A DNA stretch of 9,008 nucleotides from Mesorhizobium sp. (lineage in GTDB: Bacteria; Pseudomonadota; Alphaproteobacteria; Rhizobiales; Rhizobiaceae). Shown piece after piece: positions 6,030 to 9,008 of the stretch. The stretch covers positions 1 through 9,008 of the forward strand of contig JAEKLU010000062.1 of NCBI GenBank assembly GCA_019509685.1, given 5' to 3'. The notes under the pieces were generated by a model. That model had not been told where the DNA came from. It worked only from the letters and a program-made list of their open reading frames with translations, and did no database searches. A program made the translations under genes and the position numbers. Position 1 is the stretch's first letter, and every line of letters starts with the position of its first letter.

Positions 6030-6206
6030 TCACTTGAATGCCTGAGCCAGCCTGCTGTTGTTGTCGCTGAACAGCCACTGGATCGCGCTGCCTGCCTGAC
6101 CGATGCCCGCGACGATGGCAAGCGACAGCACCGCGACGATCAGGCCGTATTCGATGGCCGTGGCGCCCGTTTCGTCTCTAACGAATTGCTGCAGCAGGTT
6201 TTTCAT
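6030..6206 (-). CDS. Flp family type IVb pilin
   Basis: A 58-residue small pilin. It starts MKNLLQQFVRDETG, a short basic leader, followed directly by the processing site and hydrophobic stretch ATAIEYGLIVAVLSLAIVAG; cleavage after G14 by a prepilin peptidase (CpaA/TadV type) leaves Glu at +5 and Tyr at +6, the hallmark of Flp pilins assembled by Tad machinery into adhesive surface pili. The C terminus is short (QWLFSDNNSRLAQAFK), as is normal. The ATG has GAGGGA (6221-6216) nine bases upstream. It is convergent with the NDUFAF5-like gene, leaving only five bases. No cpa/tad genes are in the window, so the assembly machinery must be elsewhere or this is an additional pilin. A candidate CtrA-type promoter lies upstream. 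Confidence 0.93.
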   Translation of the reverse strand: MKNLLQQFVRDETGATAIEYGLIVAVLSLAIVAGIGQAGSAIQWLFSDNNSRLAQAFK

Positions 6207-6229
6207 GACAACGAATCCCTCATGCAGAA

Positions 6230-6279
6230 ATTCTAATGTCCCACCCGTTAAGAAAGGTTAACAGCAAAAGCTTAACGGG
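6230..6279 (-). promoter_or_regulatory. Pilin promoter region with TTAAC half-site cluster (candidate CtrA site) and 9-bp inverted repeat
   Basis: A -10-like TAGAAT lies at 6235-6230 (minus strand). Upstream, TTAACCTTTCTTAAC spans 6261-6247, close to the alphaproteobacterial CtrA consensus TTAA-N7-TTAAC but with six bases in the spacer. Relative to the predicted start near 6223 it spans about -38 to -24, overlapping the -35 zone, where CtrA sits at activated promoters. In addition CCCGTTAAG (6244-6252) and CTTAACGGG (6271-6279) form a perfect 9-base inverted repeat. Control of pilin by CtrA is known in Caulobacter; applying it here is inference. Confidence 0.4.
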
Positions 6280-6316
6280 GTGTGAAACGGCCCTGTCCCG
6301 AAAAATCATTAACTAT

Positions 6317-6634
6317 TCAACACTCGCCGCTGCGGCTGCCGTCATTGCGGATGACGCAAATCGAACTGGGAAAAGGCTGCAAGACGCTGCGGCGAAGCGT
6401 GTATGTATCGCGGTGGCCGATCGATCCCGTGGCGGTCATGTCGAGCGCGCCGGCGAAGCCGTCCCGAGCGGTCTGCGGCCGCGTTTGATTGTCAAGGAAA
6501 GGCGCTGCAATCAGCGCCAGCGCCACCGCGGCTGAACCGAAAAGAAGCGTGATCCGCAAGATGCCCATGCCGGCGTCCACCGCGCGAAAGCCGCGGTCAG
6601 GCCGGACCGAGTCCCAGTCTCTTTCAAGGCTCAT
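6317..6634 (-). CDS. Small single-pass membrane protein of unknown function
   Basis: A 105-residue protein I cannot name, though it resembles small hypothetical proteins of Rhizobiales. The N terminus (MSLERDWDSVRPDRGFRAVD) is charged; residues about 24-46 (GILRITLLFGSAAVALALIAAPF) form one membrane helix. The rest (about 47-105) would lie in the periplasm by the positive-inside rule, with TYTLRRSVLQPFPSSICVIRN (77-97) and the end GSRSGEC. Only two cysteines are present, C93 and C105 (the last residue), both on the presumed periplasmic side and able to form a disulfide. The ATG at 6634 has GGGGA about eight bases upstream. It lies upstream of the pilin gene on the same strand, but the 110-base gap contains a separate promoter candidate. 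Coding status is supported by the sensible membrane topology and ribosome site. Confidence 0.72.
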   Translation of the reverse strand: MSLERDWDSVRPDRGFRAVDAGMGILRITLLFGSAAVALALIAAPFLDNQTRPQTARDGFAGALDMTATGSIGHRDTYTLRRSVLQPFPSSICVIRNDGSRSGEC

Positions 6635-6721
6635 GGCGTGGATCCCCAGTCCCGAAACGACGATATTGCCGTGCCAACGGCCCGCTCAATTTTCCACGTC
6701 GAGATAAATCTTCTATTAACG

Positions 6722-6738
6722 CTGCCTAAAACAGGCAG
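6722..6738 (-). terminator. Hairpin directly after mutT, weak terminator candidate
   Basis: CTGCCT (6722-6727) and AGGCAG (6733-6738) form a perfect 6-bp stem with a 5-base loop, starting one base after the mutT stop codon on the minus strand. The following minus-strand sequence (CGTTAATAG) lacks a real U-run, so it may be a weak or Rho-assisted end of the argJ operon, or an mRNA 3' stabiliser. The remaining gap to 6635 holds a small GCCGT/ACGGC hairpin (6668-6681) and presumably the promoter of the small membrane protein. Confidence 0.35.
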
Positions 6739-6739
6739 G

Positions 6740-7162
6740 TCACAAAAGGTCGATGAGGAACTGAATGAGCGGCGCGTCCGCCGGTGGCATCGGGTAATCG
6801 CGCATCTGCCGGGGCCGGACCCATTTCAGCCCTTGCCCTTCCCTGGGCTGGGCGATGCCGCGGAAGCGGCGGCAGACGTATAGCGGCATCAAGAGATGGA
6901 AATCATCGTAGCTGTGGCTGGCGAAAGTAAGCGGCGCCAGGCACGGGATCTCGGTCTCGATGCCGAGCTCCTCTTGCAGTTCGCGCACGAGGCATTGCTC
7001 GGGCGTTTCGCCGGGCTCGACCTTGCCGCCGGGAAATTCCCACAGGCCGGCGAGCTGCTTGCCCTCCGGGCGCTGCGCCAGGAGCACGCGCCGGTCGGCA
7101 TCGACCAGCGCGCAGGCCGCGACCAGGAGCAGGCGCTTTCCGGTTGGCTTGACCTCGCTCAT
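6740..7162 (-). CDS. mutT: MutT-type (deoxy)nucleoside triphosphate pyrophosphohydrolase, Nudix family
   Basis: A 140-residue Nudix hydrolase with a perfect Nudix box from G46 to I68: GKVEPGE, then seven residues, then RELQEELGI, which holds the metal-binding glutamates E61, E64 and E65. Opening VAACALVDADRRVLLAQRPEGKQLAGLWEFPGGK (14-47) is typical of MutT proteins that sanitise 8-oxo-dGTP and prevent AT-to-CG transversions; the C terminus YDDFHLLMPLYVCRRFRG and LKWVRPRQM also fit. Some relatives act on other nucleotides such as dCTP derivatives, so the substrate is probable rather than certain. The ATG at 7162 overlaps the stop of the upstream GNAT gene as ATGA, indicating translational coupling; a longer in-frame reading to 7264 would run across that gene and lacks family similarity. 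Confidence 0.93.
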   Translation of the reverse strand: MSEVKPTGKRLLLVAACALVDADRRVLLAQRPEGKQLAGLWEFPGGKVEPGETPEQCLVRELQEELGIETEIPCLAPLTFASHSYDDFHLLMPLYVCRRFRGIAQPREGQGLKWVRPRQMRDYPMPPADAPLIQFLIDLL

Positions 7163-7938
7163 GCGCCGGGCGGCCGCCGATAATGGTAACGGTAGACCTC
7201 CTCGAAGCCGAGCGCGCGGTAGAGCGACAGGGCCGCGGCATTGCCGGCCTCGACCTGCAGCCACGCCTCACGCGCGCCGCGCAGTCGCGCCCATTTCAGC
7301 GCCGACAGGATGAGGTTGCGCCCATGACCCTTCTTGCGGGCCGACTTTTCAGTCGCGACTTCGAACAACCCGGCAAGGTCGCCGTCATGAACGCAGATCA
7401 GTGTCGCCAGCGGCTCATTGCCGTCTTCGAGCGCGAACAAGCCCGCCTCGGGCTGGATGGCGCCGATCACTTCCGACAGGCCGGGCCGCAGCGCTATGTC
7501 CGAGCCGCTGGTCCTGAGCGACGCGCCGATGAAACGGCTGATATCCTTGAGTGGGATCTGGTCCATGGCCGCGCCGAGCTCGGCGTCTTTCAGCGGCAGT
7601 CGCATCACCAGCGATTCGTCGAAAATGCTCCAGCCCGCTTTGTCGAGATGCGTGGACAGCACTTGGCCCGACAGCGGCGACATGCGAAAGGTCAGCGGTC
7701 GGCCATAGGCGTCGAAACGCCGGGCGGCGCGGCCGATGCGCTCCTCGATGGCGTGGGTGTCGCCCGGATCGAGCGGGTTGACCGAATTCAGCCGCTTGGC
7801 CGGAAGCCCGGCCGTCAGCCGCACCACCCATGTCCCGTCATAATGGACGGCCGCCGCGGGCCAGGCGCGAAAGCCCGCCGCTTCGTACCGGCGCACGACC
7901 GCAAGTACACTTGCCGGATGCCTGGACACCGGCGCCAT
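7159..7938 (-). CDS. GNAT family N-acetyltransferase with an extended N-terminal region
   Basis: A 259-residue protein. The C-terminal part (about 165-254) is a GNAT acetyl-CoA-dependent acetyltransferase domain: LATLICVHDGDLAGLFEVATE (178-198), the acetyl-CoA loop RKKGHGRNLI (201-210), and the C-terminal AWLQVEAGNAAALSLYRALGFEEVYRYHYR (225-254), with the NxxAxxLYxxLGF pattern. Residues 1-160 are not a simple linker: TWVVRLTAG, KRLNSVNPLDPGD (49-60) and PLTFRMSPLSG (81-91) look like a second, diverged GNAT-like domain. The acceptor substrate is unknown. The ATG at 7938 overlaps the argJ stop by one base (TGATG), with GGAG three bases upstream, and the stop overlaps mutT. Conserved linkage to argJ does not by itself make it an arginine enzyme. 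Confidence 0.9.
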   Translation of the reverse strand: MAPVSRHPASVLAVVRRYEAAGFRAWPAAAVHYDGTWVVRLTAGLPAKRLNSVNPLDPGDTHAIEERIGRAARRFDAYGRPLTFRMSPLSGQVLSTHLDKAGWSIFDESLVMRLPLKDAELGAAMDQIPLKDISRFIGASLRTSGSDIALRPGLSEVIGAIQPEAGLFALEDGNEPLATLICVHDGDLAGLFEVATEKSARKKGHGRNLILSALKWARLRGAREAWLQVEAGNAAALSLYRALGFEEVYRYHYRRPPGA

Positions 7939-9008
7939 CAGCTCCGGTAGTCGCCGTTGATGGCGACATATTCCTTGGTGAGGTCGCAGGTCCACACCGT
8001 CGCCTTGCCGCGGCCGATGCCGATATCGACGCCGATGCGGATGTCGTCACGTTTCATATAGGCCGAGGTCGCCTCTTCCGAGTAAGCCGGATCGCGCTCG
8101 CCCTCATGCGCCAGCCGATTGTCGCCGAACCAGATCGAAAGGCGGTCGCGGTCGGCCGGCTCGCCGGCCTTGCCGACCGCCATGACCACGCGGCCCCAAT
8201 TGGCATCCTCGCCGGCTACCGCCGTCTTGACCAGCGGCGAATTGGCGATCGAGAGCGCAATGCGCTTGGCCGAGCGTGCCGATTTGGCGCCAGTGACAGT
8301 GACTTCCACCTGCTTGCGTGCGCCCTCGCCGTCGCGCACGACCTGCAGCGCCAGCGACTTCAGCACCTTGCCTAGCGCACGGCGGAATGCGCCGAGCCGG
8401 GCGTCCTTCGGGTCGCTGATCGCCGGCGCCCCGCGCGCGGAGGCCTTGCCGGTGGCGAACAAAAGCAGCGTGTCGCTGGTCGAAGTGTCGCTGTCGACGG
8501 TGACGGCATTGAAGGTCTTGGCCGTGCCGCGCGACAACAGATCCTGCAGCACCGGGGCGGCGATCGGCGCGTCGGTGGCAATGAAAGAGAGCATCGTCGC
8601 CATGTCGGGCGCGATCATGCCGGCACCCTTGGCGATGCCGTTGATGGTGACGTCGGTGTCGCCGAGCTTCACAATCGCCGTCGCCACCTTCGGATAGGTG
8701 TCCGTGGTCATGATGGCTTTGGCCGCCTCGGTCCACAGATCCGGCTTGCCGTCCTTGACCAGGCCGGCGAGCAGATGGCTGAACTTCGTCGTGTCGAGCG
8801 GCTCGCCGATGACGCCGGTCGAGGCCAGGAAGACTTCGCTGTCGGAACATCCCGCGGCCTTCGCCGCCGCTTCGCCGGTCAGTGCCGTGGAAGCCATGCC
8901 CTTCTTGCCGGTGAAGGCATTGGCGTTGCCTGAATTGACGACCAGCACGCGCGCCTTGCCGGCGGCTAAGTTGTGGCGGCAGTAATCCACGGGCGCCGAT
9001 GGGCATTT
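7938..9008 (-). CDS. argJ: Glutamate N-acetyltransferase / amino-acid acetyltransferase ArgJ, 5' end missing
   Basis: The C-terminal 356 residues of ArgJ, reading from the window edge ([13 protein letters not shown]...) to a TGA at 7940-7938. ArgJ moves the acetyl group from N-acetylornithine to glutamate, closing the cyclic arginine pathway; many versions also use acetyl-CoA. Seen: [11 protein letters not shown] (24-34), [12 protein letters not shown] (60-71), the self-cleavage motif [14 protein letters not shown] (127-140), where the chain is cut between A137 and T138 (codon 8597-8595) so that Thr becomes the nucleophile, [10 protein letters not shown] (171-180), [19 protein letters not shown] (264-282) and the terminal [16 protein letters not shown]. 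All catalytic features in view are intact. The start codon is beyond the window, probably a few tens of residues upstream. It is the first visible gene of the argJ-GNAT-mutT run. Confidence 0.97.
   Translation of the reverse strand, partial: KCPSAPVDYCRHNLAAGKARVLVVNSGNANAFTGKKGMASTALTGEAAAKAAGCSDSEVFLASTGVIGEPLDTTKFSHLLAGLVKDGKPDLWTEAAKAIMTTDTYPKVATAIVKLGDTDVTINGIAKGAGMIAPDMATMLSFIATDAPIAAPVLQDLLSRGTAKTFNAVTVDSDTSTSDTLLLFATGKASARGAPAISDPKDARLGAFRRALGKVLKSLALQVVRDGEGARKQVEVTVTGAKSARSAKRIALSIANSPLVKTAVAGEDANWGRVVMAVGKAGEPADRDRLSIWFGDNRLAHEGERDPAYSEEATSAYMKRDDIRIGVDIGIGRGKATVWTCDLTKEYVAINGDYRS

Noticed and set aside
6244..6279. The 9-bp inverted repeat considered as a terminator of the small membrane protein gene
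   Set aside because: The loop of 18 bases is long and the sequence after the stem on the minus strand is GGTGGG-like without U residues; regulatory use before the pilin fits better.
7183..7950. Plus-strand open frame of 255 codons opposite the GNAT gene
   Set aside because: No motif and Arg/Gln/Gly-rich; the minus-strand GNAT has the acetyl-CoA loop and is stitched to argJ and mutT by overlapping codons.
1..9008. tRNA genes, riboswitches, CRISPR arrays, insertion sequences, phage or defence systems
   Set aside because: Reading both strands showed no cloverleaf, regularly spaced repeats, transposase or terminal inverted repeats, nor any known defence domain.

Overview
The window is GC-rich chromosomal DNA of an alphaproteobacterium. 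Protein sequences and gene order look like the order Hyphomicrobiales/Rhizobiales, most likely Mesorhizobium or a close relative in the Phyllobacteriaceae. This placement comes from recalled family resemblance, not from a search. Coding density is very high and no stretch over 300 bases lacks a gene. I see no tRNA, rRNA, CRISPR array, insertion sequence, phage gene or attachment site.

Layout from left to right: (1) 1-470 (+), the 3' end of ubiG (ubiquinone O-methyltransferase). (2) 525-2637, a small unit that looks accessory: a flavin reductase (-), an EamA/DMT-family exporter (-), and a divergently transcribed MarR-type regulator (+). The shared exporter/regulator promoter carries a palindrome overlapping the exporter's probable -35 box. 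(3) 2669-5111 (-), a compact run comF - grxC - Nit1-type amidase - DUF1178 zinc-ribbon protein, the last three tightly packed or overlapping. (4) 5152-6024 (+), divergent from comF, a protein strongly resembling the mitochondrial complex I assembly factor NDUFAF5, with a degenerate SAM-binding motif I. (5) 6030-6206 (-), a 58-residue Flp/type IVb pilin, preceded by a cluster of TTAAC half-sites suggestive of CtrA control. (6) 6317-6634 (-), a small single-pass membrane protein of unknown function. (7) 6740-9008 (-), argJ (cut by the window edge) - GNAT acetyltransferase - mutT, joined by overlapping stop and start codons and probably one operon.

Most genes are housekeeping: quinone biosynthesis, respiratory-complex maturation, thiol and metabolite repair (glutaredoxin, Nit1, MutT) and arginine biosynthesis. 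The regulated parts are the MarR/EamA pair, the flavin reductase with its own upstream palindrome, and the pilin. I found no clear evidence for an undescribed multi-gene system. The points most worth following are the NDUFAF5-like protein, the pilin promoter, the two palindromes near 1.09 kb and 2.12 kb, and the small Cys-containing membrane protein beside the pilin.
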